Positions 10,671 to 20,115 of a stretch of 64,000 nucleotides of DNA are shown here, piece after piece. Source of the stretch: Antarcticibacterium sp. 1MA-6-2. GTDB lineage: Bacteria; Bacteroidota; Bacteroidia; Flavobacteriales; Flavobacteriaceae. Positions within the stretch are counted from its first letter, which is position 1; the number at the start of each line of letters is the position of its first letter. Location: the NCBI RefSeq assembly GCF_021535135.1, contig NZ_CP091036.1, forward strand, positions 124,001 to 188,000. Reading direction: 5' to 3'. The position numbers and the translations under genes are program-made. Below the pieces are notes generated by a model that did not search any database, was not told the origin of the DNA, and was given only the letters and a program-made list of their open reading frames with translations.

Positions 10671-11804
10671 ATGACTATGAAAAAGGATGAAAACAACATT
10701 AAATCGGGCTTTGTTTTTAAAAATTATGAAGAACCCAATCAGTCTCCTTTCGATAAGCTTTTTGAAATTTTTAAAGAGCTCATCACTCATACCTCCGGTG
10801 ATTTTGAAGAAGCTATTGACTGGTTGAGACAATTGGACAAAGAGTATGAACTTACAACTAATGAGTATTCTATTGATGATTTCATAGAAGATCTAAAGAA
10901 TAAGGGATACATAAGAGAGGAAATAACTCCGAATGGACCAGGAATGGCTATTACCGCTAAAACGGAAAGAGCAATCCGGCAACAGGCATTGAATCAAATC
11001 TTTGGAAAACTGAAGAAGAGCGTCTCCGGAAATCATACCACTAAATATCAGGGAACGGGAGATGAGCACACAGGTGAATTTCGATCTTTTAATTATGGAG
11101 ATCCGCTTGAAAAGATCTCTATGACTGAAAGTTTACGAAACGCCCATATTAATCACGGAGCAGGAGACTTTAAGATGACCGAAGATGATCTCGTAGTGGA
11201 AGAGACGCATCATAAATCCCAAATGAGTACGGTATTAATGATTGACATTAGCCATAGTATGATCTTATATGGGGAGGATAGAATTACTCCGGCAAAGAAG
11301 GTCGCCATGGCTCTTGCTGAACTTATTACTACCCGGTATCCTAAAGACACTTTAGATATATTGGTTTTTGGGAATGACGCCTGGGCAATTTCAATAGCAG
11401 ATCTTCCTTATTTACAGGTAGGACCTTATCACACGAATACGGTCGCAGGTCTACAACTGGCAATGGATTTGCTTCGCCGAAAAAGAAATACAAACAAACA
11501 AATTTTCATAATCACCGACGGTAAACCCAGTTGCATTAGGGAACGGGATGGAACTTATTATAAAAACAGTGTTGGCCTGGATCCTTATGTAGTAGATAAA
11601 TGTTATAATATGGCACAGCAGGCAAGAAAACTTCATATTCCTATTACCACTTTTATGATAGCAAAGGATCCATATTTGGAGAAATTTGTAAGGGAATTTA
11701 CACAGGCAAATCATGGAAAAGCCTTTTTTACAGGATTAAAAGGTCTGGGGGAAATGATCTTTGAAGATTATGAGGCAAACAGGAAGAAAAGAATAAAAGG
11801 ATGA
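10671..11804 (+). CDS. VWA-domain protein paired with a MoxR-type ATPase
   Basis: The second half is a von Willebrand factor A domain with a complete MIDAS: DISHS, a downstream Thr in YHTNTVAGL, and ITDGKPS. The N-terminal half (about 180 residues) is alpha-helical and lacks a recognisable domain. There is no signal peptide, so it is cytoplasmic. The start is placed at the ATG at 10671 (MTMKKDENN) rather than the earlier 10632, which would add an unlikely N-terminus. The next gene, 46 bp downstream, is an AAA+ ATPase of the Mg-chelatase/MoxR type. Such pairs act as chaperone-like or metal-insertion machines; the client here is unknown. Confidence 0.85.
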   Translation: MTMKKDENNIKSGFVFKNYEEPNQSPFDKLFEIFKELITHTSGDFEEAIDWLRQLDKEYELTTNEYSIDDFIEDLKNKGYIREEITPNGPGMAITAKTERAIRQQALNQIFGKLKKSVSGNHTTKYQGTGDEHTGEFRSFNYGDPLEKISMTESLRNAHINHGAGDFKMTEDDLVVEETHHKSQMSTVLMIDISHSMILYGEDRITPAKKVAMALAELITTRYPKDTLDILVFGNDAWAISIADLPYLQVGPYHTNTVAGLQLAMDLLRRKRNTNKQIFIITDGKPSCIRERDGTYYKNSVGLDPYVVDKCYNMAQQARKLHIPITTFMIAKDPYLEKFVREFTQANHGKAFFTGLKGLGEMIFEDYEANRKKRIKG

Positions 11805-11850
11805 AACTGGCGGCAATTAAAAAATAAAGTTGCTGCAAAAAAAGAAGTAA

Positions 11851-13314
11851 ATGAAAAGGGAAGAAATAAAGACATTAGAAGACTTAAAAAAATCAGGTTA
11901 CCAAAGTAGAAGTATAAAGGAGGAACTAAGACAAAATTTAATAGCTAAAATTAGAGCGGGAGAACCTGCCTTTGAGGGAATACACGGCTATGAATACACC
12001 GTAATTCCGGAGTTGGAGAGGGCAATTCTTTCCAAACACAATATCAACCTACTTGGACTGCGGGGACAGGCTAAAACCCGATTAGCGCGGCTTATGGTAA
12101 AACTACTGGATGAGTGGATCCCAGTTGTGGAAGGTTCAGAAATCAATGATGACCCGTTAAACCCCATTTCCCGGTACGCACGCGAAATAATTGCTGAAAA
12201 AGGAGAAAATACTCCAATTGACTGGATTCACAGGGATGAAAGATTTTTCGAAAAACTTGCGACTCCCGATGTTACTGTGGCCGATCTTATTGGAGACGTT
12301 GATCCTATAAAAGCAGCTAATTTAAAACTGAGTTATGCCGATGATCGTGTGATTCACTTCGGAATGATACCAAGGGCTAACAGATCAATTTTTGTAATCA
12401 ATGAATTACCAGATCTTCAGGCAAGAATTCAGGTAGCGCTATTTAATATTCTCCAGGAGGGAGACATACAAATTAGAGGTTTTAAGCTAAGACTGCCTCT
12501 CGATATGCAATTTATTTTTACAGCCAACCCAGAAGATTATACGAATAGGGGAAGTATAGTTACTCCCTTAAAAGATAGGATTGGGTCTCAAATTTTAACT
12601 CATTATCCTCACAATATTGAAACCGCCCGGGCCATTACCCAACAGGAGGCAAAATTAGATTCCAGGCAGAAGGAGATGATTTACGTGCCAGATCTTGCAA
12701 AGGATCTTCTGGAACAAATAAGCTTTGAAGCAAGGGACAATGAGTTTATCGATTCCCGAAGTGGTATAAGTGCAAGGCTAAGTATTTCAGCTTTTGAAAA
12801 CTTGTTAAGTACAGCCGAAAGACGTGCCATTAAAACAGGAGAAGAAAAAACTTCTCTAAGGTTTAGTGATTTTCTTGGCGTCATTCCGGCAATTACCGGT
12901 AAAGTTGAATTAGTATATGAGGGAGAACAGGAGGGAAGCGCAGTGGTGGCACAACAGCTAATAGCTGATGCTGTTAAGACTTTGTTCCCGAAACATTTTC
13001 CGAAGATTGAGAAACTCGAAAAACCCAAAGAGAACAGCCCTTACAATGATCTGGTTGAATGGTTTTTTGCTGAAAGCGGTTTTGAATTGCTCGATGACCT
13101 TTCCGATGATGAGTACCGGGAAAAATTAGATTCAATTCCTCCTCTAAATACTTTAGTTAAAAAATACCAGCCGGAAATAGCAAAAGAAGACAGCTATTTC
13201 CTGAAGGAGTTTCTGCTTTGGGGACTGGTAGAATTTAAAAAACTAAACAAATTTAGATACACTACCGGTATTCAGTTTAAGGATTTATACGGAAGCTATA
13301 TTAGCGGATTGTAA
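11851..13314 (+). CDS. MoxR/Mg-chelatase-type AAA+ ATPase
   Basis: This is a 487-residue AAA+ ATPase. Walker A appears as GLRGQAKT near residue 70, with Ala before the Lys as in RavA and Mg-chelatase-like ATPases. Walker B is IFVINELPDL (about 180-189) and sensor 1 is FTANPEDYT. The C-terminal 150 residues are specific to this subgroup. Together with the preceding VWA protein it resembles the ChlI/ChlD or RavA/ViaA pairing. The gene contains the only two intact RCCGGY sites seen in the window (12895-12900 and 13264-13269). A strong terminator follows the stop. Confidence 0.87.
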   Translation: MKREEIKTLEDLKKSGYQSRSIKEELRQNLIAKIRAGEPAFEGIHGYEYTVIPELERAILSKHNINLLGLRGQAKTRLARLMVKLLDEWIPVVEGSEINDDPLNPISRYAREIIAEKGENTPIDWIHRDERFFEKLATPDVTVADLIGDVDPIKAANLKLSYADDRVIHFGMIPRANRSIFVINELPDLQARIQVALFNILQEGDIQIRGFKLRLPLDMQFIFTANPEDYTNRGSIVTPLKDRIGSQILTHYPHNIETARAITQQEAKLDSRQKEMIYVPDLAKDLLEQISFEARDNEFIDSRSGISARLSISAFENLLSTAERRAIKTGEEKTSLRFSDFLGVIPAITGKVELVYEGEQEGSAVVAQQLIADAVKTLFPKHFPKIEKLEKPKENSPYNDLVEWFFAESGFELLDDLSDDEYREKLDSIPPLNTLVKKYQPEIAKEDSYFLKEFLLWGLVEFKKLNKFRYTTGIQFKDLYGSYISGL

Positions 13315-13336
13315 TTCAGATAAATTAGATTGATAA

Positions 13337-13384
13337 ATGAGAATAGGTAATAGCAATTGTTATTTCCTTATTCTCATTTTTTTT
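13337..13384 (+). terminator. Intrinsic terminator after the VWA/MoxR pair
   Basis: The arms ATGAGAATA (13337-13345) and TATTCTCAT (13369-13377) are perfect complements, with further pairing inside (TAATA/TTATT), and are followed by a run of eight Ts. It separates the ATPase gene from the threonine operon. Confidence 0.8.
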
Positions 13385-13725
13385 GCCATAACTCTTAAAA
13401 TGGTGGTGCGTGATTCTCAAAAAGCTTCACTTTAAATTATGGATATCTAAATTATAATACGTCAAAATGAGAAGACTGCAAATCTTCTAATATTTTTCAT
13501 TTTTTATTTTTTTGGTTGGGCTAATTAGCTACTTTTATAATCTACTTTTCAAAAATAGAATGATAATAGTACCATTTCACATTAATTTTTCCACTGCTGC
13601 AATCGCTACTGCAATAGTTGTAATTATTATGATTGGCACTGGTATTACCCCTATGGGGTACTAAGCTATATATCTTCCGTCCACGCACTTTTTTATCATT
13701 TCTTATTTAATAAAATTTAAAATCC
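13385..13725 (+). promoter_or_regulatory. Leader region of the threonine operon
   Basis: About 340 bases separate the terminator from thrA. They hold a small hairpin (AGAAGA/TCTTCT, 13470-13488) followed by T-rich sequence, a 34-codon Ile/Thr-rich reading frame (13560-13664), a short GC-rich hairpin overlapping its end (TACCCC 13646-13651 with GGGGTA 13655-13660), and a T-rich stretch at 13689-13705. This arrangement fits transcription attenuation by a leader peptide. No clear TAnnTTTG box was found; TATAAT-like sequence lies at 13535-13540. The mutually exclusive hairpins needed for attenuation could not be folded reliably by eye. Confidence 0.5.
13560..13664 (+). CDS. Putative threonine operon leader peptide (34 aa)
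   Basis: An ATG at 13560 opens 34 codons ending in TAA at 13662. The peptide has 9 Ile, 4 Thr and 3 Val, concentrated in a stretch reading ATAIVVIIMIGTGIT. It lies 61 bp before thrA on the same strand. In Escherichia coli the thr operon is attenuated through a leader rich in Thr and Ile codons, because threonine is the precursor of isoleucine; the same logic would fit here. The hairpin TACCCC/GGGGTA overlaps the last codons. No good ribosome binding site precedes the ATG, which is normal for Bacteroidetes. The alternative is a chance hydrophobic reading frame. Confidence 0.55.
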   Translation: MIIVPFHINFSTAAIATAIVVIIMIGTGITPMGY

Positions 13726-16173
13726 ATGAAAATTGTAAAATTTGGAGGTTCTTCCCTTGCATCCTCACAAAGAATAAAATCTGTAGCTCAAATTGTTTTA
13801 TCGCATTTACAGGAGGGATCTACTGTAGCTGTATTTTCTGCTTTTGGCGGGGTCACAAATGACCTTCTTTATATGGCTGATTTGGCAGCACGTGAGGATG
13901 AAAAATACAAAGAGATCCTGGAAAAGAATGAGAAGAGACATCTAGAGGTTGTACGGGAATTGATTCCTGTCCAAATGCAAAGCAGTATTCTTAGTAAGGT
14001 AAAAACTGAATTTAACAGGCTCGAGACATTATATGAAGGAGTGTACCTTCTAAATGAACTTTCAAATAAAACAAAACATGTAGTTGCAGGCTTTGGTGAA
14101 ATCCTCTCCTCCCTCATTATTGCTGAATATTTTAGAAGCATAAAAATTGAGACTCAATTTCTCGATTCCCGTGAATTGATCGTTTGTAAAAACCTGAACG
14201 AAAAGGTACAGGTTAATTACGAAAAAACTTACGCTAACATTAAGAACAGGTTCAACGAAAATTCATCAGGTCTTTTTGTTGCTCCGGGTTTTATTGCCAA
14301 GAATGATCAGGGAGTACCAAGTACTCTTGGGCGTGGAGGATCAGATTTTACTGCGGCTATTTTTGCAGGAGCCCTTGAGGTAGAGGAAGTATTGATCTAT
14401 ACAGATGTTGATGGAATGTATACGGCCAACCCGGCAATCGTTCCGCAGGCTTATCCCCTTAAAAATATTTCTTACGAGGAAGCCATGGAATTATCACATT
14501 TTGGTGCAAAAGTTTTATATCCTCCCACCCTGCAACCCTTACTGGAAAAACATATAAGAATAAGGATAAAGAACACTTTTAAACCGGAAGATGCAGGAAC
14601 TTTAATCTCTAAATCCAGCAAACAAAATTTTAGATCGGTAACCGGGATCACTCATATTGATGCAATTAAAGTTCTGAATTTTGAGGGAAGCGGTATGGTA
14701 GGCATTCCTGGATTTTCAAAGCGGTTTTTTGAAGTATTGTATCAGGAGAACATCAATATTGTTTTAATTACCCAGGCCTCATCAGAGCATAGCATTTGTG
14801 TAGCGGTTAAAGATGATGAAGCTTCAGCAGCAAAAGAAGCTTTGGATGAAGCCTTTGCTGTGGAAATTGAAAACAGGAAAATTAAACCTGTAGAAATAGA
14901 AGAAAATGTAGCTATTATAGCCCTGGTGGGTGATGCGATGAAAAGCCATCACGGCCTTAGTGGTAAAATGTTCAGTGCCCTTGGAAACAATAATATCAAC
15001 ATTCGCGCTATAGCACAGGGATCTTCTGAAAGGAATATTTCTGCAGTTATATCAAAAAAGGATGTAAAAAAAGCGCTGAACACTCTGCACGAACAATTTT
15101 TCGAGGTACCGTCCAAGGAACTTAATTTATATGTCACGGGAGTAGGAAATGTGGGGAGCAAACTTCTCGGCCAGCTTAAGAAACAGGAGAAATATCTACT
15201 GGAAAAACTTCGCCTTAAGGTTAGGGTACTGGGGCTTTCTAATTCTCGAAAAATGATATTTAATGAGGATGGAATTGATCTTGAAAACTGGCAGGAAATT
15301 TTAAAAGATGGAGAACCAGCCAACAAAGAAATTTTCTTTAAAAAAGTAAATCAATTCAACCTGCGCAATAGCATTTTTGTTGATAACACTGCCAGTGCAG
15401 AAATTGCTTCGTGGTATAAACAATATTTAGCCAACTCTGTTTCGGTTGTAACCTGTAACAAAATCGCCTGTTCCGATGATTTTGAGAATTACCAGGAACT
15501 TCAGGACCTGGCAAGGGAATATGGCGCTTCTTTCTTATATGAAACAAATGTAGGTGCAGGCCTACCTATTATTGATACACTAAAGAATCTGGTTGCCTCC
15601 GGTGATAAGGTCACAAAAATTCAGGCTGTACTTTCCGGAAGTTTAAATTTTGTCTTCAATACCTACAATGCAACAGAACCTTTTTATAAGGTTGTGGAAA
15701 TGGCTATGGCAGAAGGCTTTACGGAACCTGATCCCCGGATAGATTTGAGTGGAGTAGACGTGGCGAGAAAAATTCTTATTCTTGCCAGGGAGAGTGGCCT
15801 GCAGATGGAATTGGAGGATATTGAAAATGAAAGTTTCCTTTCTGAAGAAAGTTTGAATGCTGAAAACAACGAGAAATTTTTCCACCATCTTAAAGCTGAA
15901 GAATCCAGGTTTCAGGAAATATATAATAGTGCCTCTGCAAACGGAAAACGACTTAAATATGTAGCTCAATTGGAAAACGGGAAAGCTAAGGTGGGATTAC
16001 AGAAAGCGGGACCTGAAGATCCTTATTTTGATCTTAGCGGAAGTGACAACATAGTCCTTTTCTTTACTAGCAGATATCCACAGCAACCTTTAATAGTGAA
16101 AGGTGCGGGAGCAGGAGCTGATGTTACGGCATCAGGGATTTTTGCGGATATAATAAGAATTGGGAAAAAATAA
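13726..16173 (+). CDS. thrA: Bifunctional aspartokinase/homoserine dehydrogenase
   Basis: This 815-residue fusion catalyses the first and third steps of threonine synthesis. The aspartokinase domain starts KIVKFGGSSLAS and carries GRGGSDFTAA (about 202) and the YTDVDGMYTANP block. ACT domains occupy about residues 305-455, where feedback effectors bind in homologues. The homoserine dehydrogenase domain begins with the NAD(P) motif GVGNVGSKLL near 470 and includes ETNVGAGLPIIDTL and the catalytic Lys/Asp region around EPDPRIDLSG. The frame is intact. It is the first gene of thrA-thrB-thrC; thrB starts 4 bp after its stop. Confidence 0.96.
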   Translation: MKIVKFGGSSLASSQRIKSVAQIVLSHLQEGSTVAVFSAFGGVTNDLLYMADLAAREDEKYKEILEKNEKRHLEVVRELIPVQMQSSILSKVKTEFNRLETLYEGVYLLNELSNKTKHVVAGFGEILSSLIIAEYFRSIKIETQFLDSRELIVCKNLNEKVQVNYEKTYANIKNRFNENSSGLFVAPGFIAKNDQGVPSTLGRGGSDFTAAIFAGALEVEEVLIYTDVDGMYTANPAIVPQAYPLKNISYEEAMELSHFGAKVLYPPTLQPLLEKHIRIRIKNTFKPEDAGTLISKSSKQNFRSVTGITHIDAIKVLNFEGSGMVGIPGFSKRFFEVLYQENINIVLITQASSEHSICVAVKDDEASAAKEALDEAFAVEIENRKIKPVEIEENVAIIALVGDAMKSHHGLSGKMFSALGNNNINIRAIAQGSSERNISAVISKKDVKKALNTLHEQFFEVPSKELNLYVTGVGNVGSKLLGQLKKQEKYLLEKLRLKVRVLGLSNSRKMIFNEDGIDLENWQEILKDGEPANKEIFFKKVNQFNLRNSIFVDNTASAEIASWYKQYLANSVSVVTCNKIACSDDFENYQELQDLAREYGASFLYETNVGAGLPIIDTLKNLVASGDKVTKIQAVLSGSLNFVFNTYNATEPFYKVVEMAMAEGFTEPDPRIDLSGVDVARKILILARESGLQMELEDIENESFLSEESLNAENNEKFFHHLKAEESRFQEIYNSASANGKRLKYVAQLENGKAKVGLQKAGPEDPYFDLSGSDNIVLFFTSRYPQQPLIVKGAGAGADVTASGIFADIIRIGKK

Positions 16174-16177
16174 CAGG

Positions 16178-17099
16178 ATGAAAGAGATAAGAATTTTTTC
16201 TCCTGCTACCGTAGCTAACCTCTCCTGCGGTTTTGACGTTTTGGGCTGCTGCCTTGAAAACGTGGGAGATGGGATGTTGGTCCGTGAGAACGATTTACAA
16301 CAAATTAGGATCACTAAGATTATCGGTGAAGATCTGCCCCGGGATCCTGTAAAAAATGTCGCAGGAGTGGCAGCACAAAGTCTACTGAATCATTTGCAGA
16401 GTGAACAGGGTTTTGATATTGAAATCACCAAAAATATTAAAGTAGGAAGTGGAATTGGCAGCAGTGCTGCAAGTGCAGCCGGAGCTGTTTTTGCTGTGAA
16501 TCATTTGCTGGGAAGCCCATGCACCCCCGTAGAACTTGTTCCTTTTGCAATGGAAGGAGAGGCGCTTGCGAGTGGTAATGCACATGCTGACAATGTTGCA
16601 CTAAGCATTACTTGGAGGTTTTAGTCTTGTGAGAAGCTACAATCCTCTTGAAGTGTTATCCCTGCCAACTCCTCCTAAACTTAGGGTCGTTGTCCTCCAT
16701 CCTTTAATAGAAATAAAGACAAAAGATTCTCGCTCAATTTTACGGCAGAATGTAAGTCTTCAAAAAGCTATTGAACAGTGGGGAAATTTGGGTGCTTTTG
16801 TTAGTGCTCTGCATACCGAAGACTACGATCTCCTGGGAAGAAGCCTTAAAGATGGAATTATAGAGCCTACAAGATCCATTTTAATTCCTCATTTTGAAGA
16901 TTTAAAAAAGGTAGCTATGGAAAATGGAGCATTGGGCTTTGGTATTTCAGGCTCGGGACCTTCAGTTTTTGCCCTTTGTAAGGGAGACGAAAAAGCTCAA
17001 CAGGTAAAAGAGGCTATTCAGGAATTTTATGAACAACAAGGAATAGAATTCGATCTTCATCTCTCTGCAATCAATTCAGAGGGAATCAGGATTTTATAA
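16178..17099 (+). CDS. thrB: Homoserine kinase (frameshift at 16601-16605)
   Basis: This is a GHMP-family kinase that phosphorylates homoserine. It opens MKEIRIFSPATVANLSCGFD and has the ATP loop GSGIGSSAASAAG. The C-terminal GHMP motif is GISGSGPSVFAL. The frame breaks at CTAAG (16601-16605); with CCGG there the protein reads NVAPALLGGFSLVRS, the conserved motif of the family, and becomes 306 residues. The start is set at 16178, 4 bp after the thrA stop, rather than the earlier in-frame ATG at 16160 inside thrA, because homologues begin at MKEI. Confidence 0.93.
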
Positions 17100-17138
17100 A
17101 ATTATTTTAGTAAGTAGAAAAAAAATCAACATCAGCTA

Positions 17139-18434
17139 ATGAAATATTTTAGTTTAAAAGATAAAAGTCATAGTTCCACTTTTGAAAATGCGGTACTGAA
17201 AGGATTGGCACCAAATAAAGCTTTGTACTTTCCTGAAGTCATTCCGAAGCTACCTAAATCTTTTTTTGAAAGATTGAATACTCTAAGTCATACCGAAATA
17301 GGTTTTGAAGTAATTAAACAATATGTTGGTGATGAAATTCCTGTTTCTGAACTGAAAAATATTGTTGAAAAGACACTTAATTTTGATTTTCCGGTGGTGC
17401 CTGTAGAAGAAAATATTAAATGTCTAGAACTCTTCCATGGTCCTACTTTGGCTTTTAAAGATGTGGGAGCAAAGTTTATGGCGGGAAGCTTAGGTTACTT
17501 TCTCAAAAAAGGAAATGTGGGAAAAATTACAGTTCTGGTAGCGACATCGGGGGATACAGGTGGTGCGGTAGCAAACGGGTTTATTGGTGTTGAAGGAGTT
17601 GATGTCGTAATTTTATATCCTAAAGGTAAAGTAAGCGATATACAGGAAAGACAGTTGACTACCCTGGGAAAAAATATTATGGCTCTTGAAGTAGACGGTG
17701 CGTTTGATCTTTGTCAGGATCTCGTGAAACAGGCATTTCAGGATGAGGAAATTCAGAAAGAAAGGCAACTTACCTCAGCTAATTCTATTAATGTAGCGAG
17801 ATGGTTACCGCAAATGTTTTATTATTTCCTGGCATACAAGCAATTACCTTCCGAAGAAAAAAAGCTTGTCTTTTCAGTGCCTAGTGGAAACTTTGGAAAT
17901 ATTTGTGCCGGATTTTTGGCAAGGGAAATGGGATTGCCCATAGATCATTTTGTGGCTGCCAATAACGCTAATAGAGTGGTTACAGATTATTTAGAGACTG
18001 AGAAATACGAACCTAAACCGAGCGTACAGACGGTATCGAATGCAATGGACGTGGGAAATCCCAGCAATTTTGTGAGGGTACAGGAACTTTTTAATAATGA
18101 ATTTAATGGCCTGAAGAGTAATTTGTCCTCTTACAGTTTTGATGACGAAACTACAAAAGCAGCTATTAAGGATGTTTATGGAAGAACAGGTTACACTTTA
18201 GATCCTCACGGTGCTGTGGGGTATCTGGGATTGAAATGCTTCTTGAATCAACATCCTGAATATAACGGAGTTTTTCTCGAAACAGCGCATCCTGTGAAGT
18301 TTTTAGAAACTGTTGAAGAGGCTACAGGGGATCAGCTGGATCTCCCATCTTCAGTTAAAGATCTGTTGAATCTGGAAAAGAAATCTTTACCAATTAAAGA
18401 TTATAAAGAGCTAAAAGAGTTTCTGTTGAAATAA
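17139..18434 (+). CDS. thrC: Threonine synthase
   Basis: This 431-residue PLP enzyme converts O-phosphohomoserine to threonine. The PLP lysine sits in LAFKDVGAKF (about residue 109), and ATSGDTGGAVANGF and SVPSGNFGNICAGF are the phosphate-binding and cofactor loops. The frame is intact and no lesion is visible. It is the last gene of the threonine operon, 39 bp after thrB. A large inverted repeat follows the stop. Confidence 0.96.
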   Translation: MKYFSLKDKSHSSTFENAVLKGLAPNKALYFPEVIPKLPKSFFERLNTLSHTEIGFEVIKQYVGDEIPVSELKNIVEKTLNFDFPVVPVEENIKCLELFHGPTLAFKDVGAKFMAGSLGYFLKKGNVGKITVLVATSGDTGGAVANGFIGVEGVDVVILYPKGKVSDIQERQLTTLGKNIMALEVDGAFDLCQDLVKQAFQDEEIQKERQLTSANSINVARWLPQMFYYFLAYKQLPSEEKKLVFSVPSGNFGNICAGFLAREMGLPIDHFVAANNANRVVTDYLETEKYEPKPSVQTVSNAMDVGNPSNFVRVQELFNNEFNGLKSNLSSYSFDDETTKAAIKDVYGRTGYTLDPHGAVGYLGLKCFLNQHPEYNGVFLETAHPVKFLETVEEATGDQLDLPSSVKDLLNLEKKSLPIKDYKELKEFLLK

Positions 18435-18451
18435 ATTCTTCAGAAAAAAAT

Positions 18452-18562
18452 AGAGGCTGGATTAAAAGGTTAACTTGATCATAATGAAGTCATTTCAGCT
18501 TCTAACTTTTATAAAGCTGAAAAGTTAGCAGAAGGATTTTTTCATCTTTTAATACAGCCTCT
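18452..18562. terminator. Bidirectional terminator between thrC and the S10 peptidase gene
   Basis: AGAGGCTGGATTAAAAG (18452-18468) pairs with CTTTTAATACAGCCTCT (18546-18562) with one mismatch. A second hairpin (CAGCTT...AAGCTG, near 18498-18522) lies between the arms. It sits between convergent genes and probably ends both transcripts. Confidence 0.6.
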
Positions 18563-18577
18563 AATAATCAGAGTGAA

Positions 18578-20061
18578 TTAATACTTAGCCGATTTTCCTT
18601 CTCCCGGAAGACTGGTTTCAATAAAAGTCCTTATATCGTCATTGGCATTTTTAAGATCCTCGGCTCTCAAATACATCATATGACCGCTTCTGTAGCCTTT
18701 AAAGCTAAGCCTGTCCTGCATTCTCCCACTCGGGTCGAGTTGCCACATTGAGTATTTTGCATTAAAATAAGTAGTGGCACCATCAAAATAACCAGACTGG
18801 ATTAGCACATTTAAATTGGGATTCTGTGCCATTGCCTGCCTTAGATTCTCCCCGGTATTGTCTCCACTTCTATCCCATGGATGTACAGGCCCAAACATAT
18901 AGTACCGTAGATCTGTTTTAAATTTAAGTTCTTCCTGCAGGTAATAGTTTATAGCAGGGGTAAAGGAATGTAACCAGGAGGTGAGTTCTGCATTATAATC
19001 AGGAGAATCCCTGCCTCTTTAGAATCTATACCTAAATATCTGGAATCTAACCTCCCAACTGTGTAGCCTCCGTCTTCTCTCAACAAATCTTTCCAGAAGT
19101 ACTGGAAGGGCACGGCAAGATTGTTCTGAAGGATCACTTTTTCAGAAATACCGGAATATTCAGACATTTGAGCAGCTATCTTCTGCTTTTCTTCCTTTGA
19201 AGTAAAGCCACCCTTAATTAAAGCAGGTAATAATTTGTTAATAGTATATTCCTCTACTTCAGGAAGAAGTTCATCCAGATCTTTACTCTGCATATTCGCA
19301 GGTAATTTCTTGTGGTACCAGGCAGCAGCTGCAAAATAGGGTAGACGATTTGCGATTTCTACGGGACCTTCTCTATCTATTCCAATCTCTGTAGGCGAAA
19401 CCAGAATTACCCCATTAAGGTACATCCAGTGACTGTTTTGAAGTTCCAGTGCTAATCCTGAAACGCGGGTGGTACCATAACTTTCGCCTATTAAATATTT
19501 AGGTGATAGCCACCTGTTATTCCTGGTTACAAAAGTGTTAATCCAACCTGCCAGGTAACTAATATCTGCACTTACACCAAAAAAATCTTTTCTATCCGGC
19601 TTTTCTCCTCCGTCTTCAATTAATCTGGAATACCCTGTATTTACCGGATTCACATAAACTATATCTGCTATATCGAGTATAGAGTGCGGATTTTCTTTTA
19701 CACCATAAGGTTGTACAGGAAAACCTTCATCATCAATTTTTAATACCCGGGGCCCGGTGTAGGCCAGGTGCATCCAAACTGATGCGGAACCCGGACCTCC
19801 ATTGAAAGAGATAACTATTGGCCTGTTTTTGGTGTCTTTTATGTCACTTCTTTTATAGTAAGTATAAAAAAGGCTGGCTACGGTTTTCCATCGCTGTTCC
19901 AAACCTGGCTGAGTTCCTGCCTGAGCAGTGTAGTTAATAGTTTTTCCTTTAATATTTACGCTGTGGTTAGTTACTACAGTAGTGTCTACTAGTAGTTTAA
20001 CCTGTTGAGGAAAGGCTGTTACAGAAAATACTGCAATAACAACCCTTAAAAGATATCTCAT
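18578..20061 (-). CDS. Serine carboxypeptidase-like protein, peptidase family S10 (frameshift at 19009-19011)
   Basis: This is a secreted alpha/beta-hydrolase of the S10 family. A signal peptide (LLRVVIAVFSVTAFPQ) leads into FNGGPGSASVWMH, the oxyanion region, and the nucleophile motif IGESYGTTR near residue 190. The catalytic His lies in YRSGHMMYL near the C-terminus. The frame is lost at a G run (GGG on the coding strand); a fourth G gives KEAGDSPDYN and joins the pieces into 494 residues. This lesion is of the homopolymer class, not the RCCGGY class. It probably degrades peptides in the periplasm. Confidence 0.88.
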
Positions 20062-20115
20062 AAGGGGTCTAAAAAATTACGAGCTATAAATTTGAGGATT
20101 TTTCCTGAATTTTAC

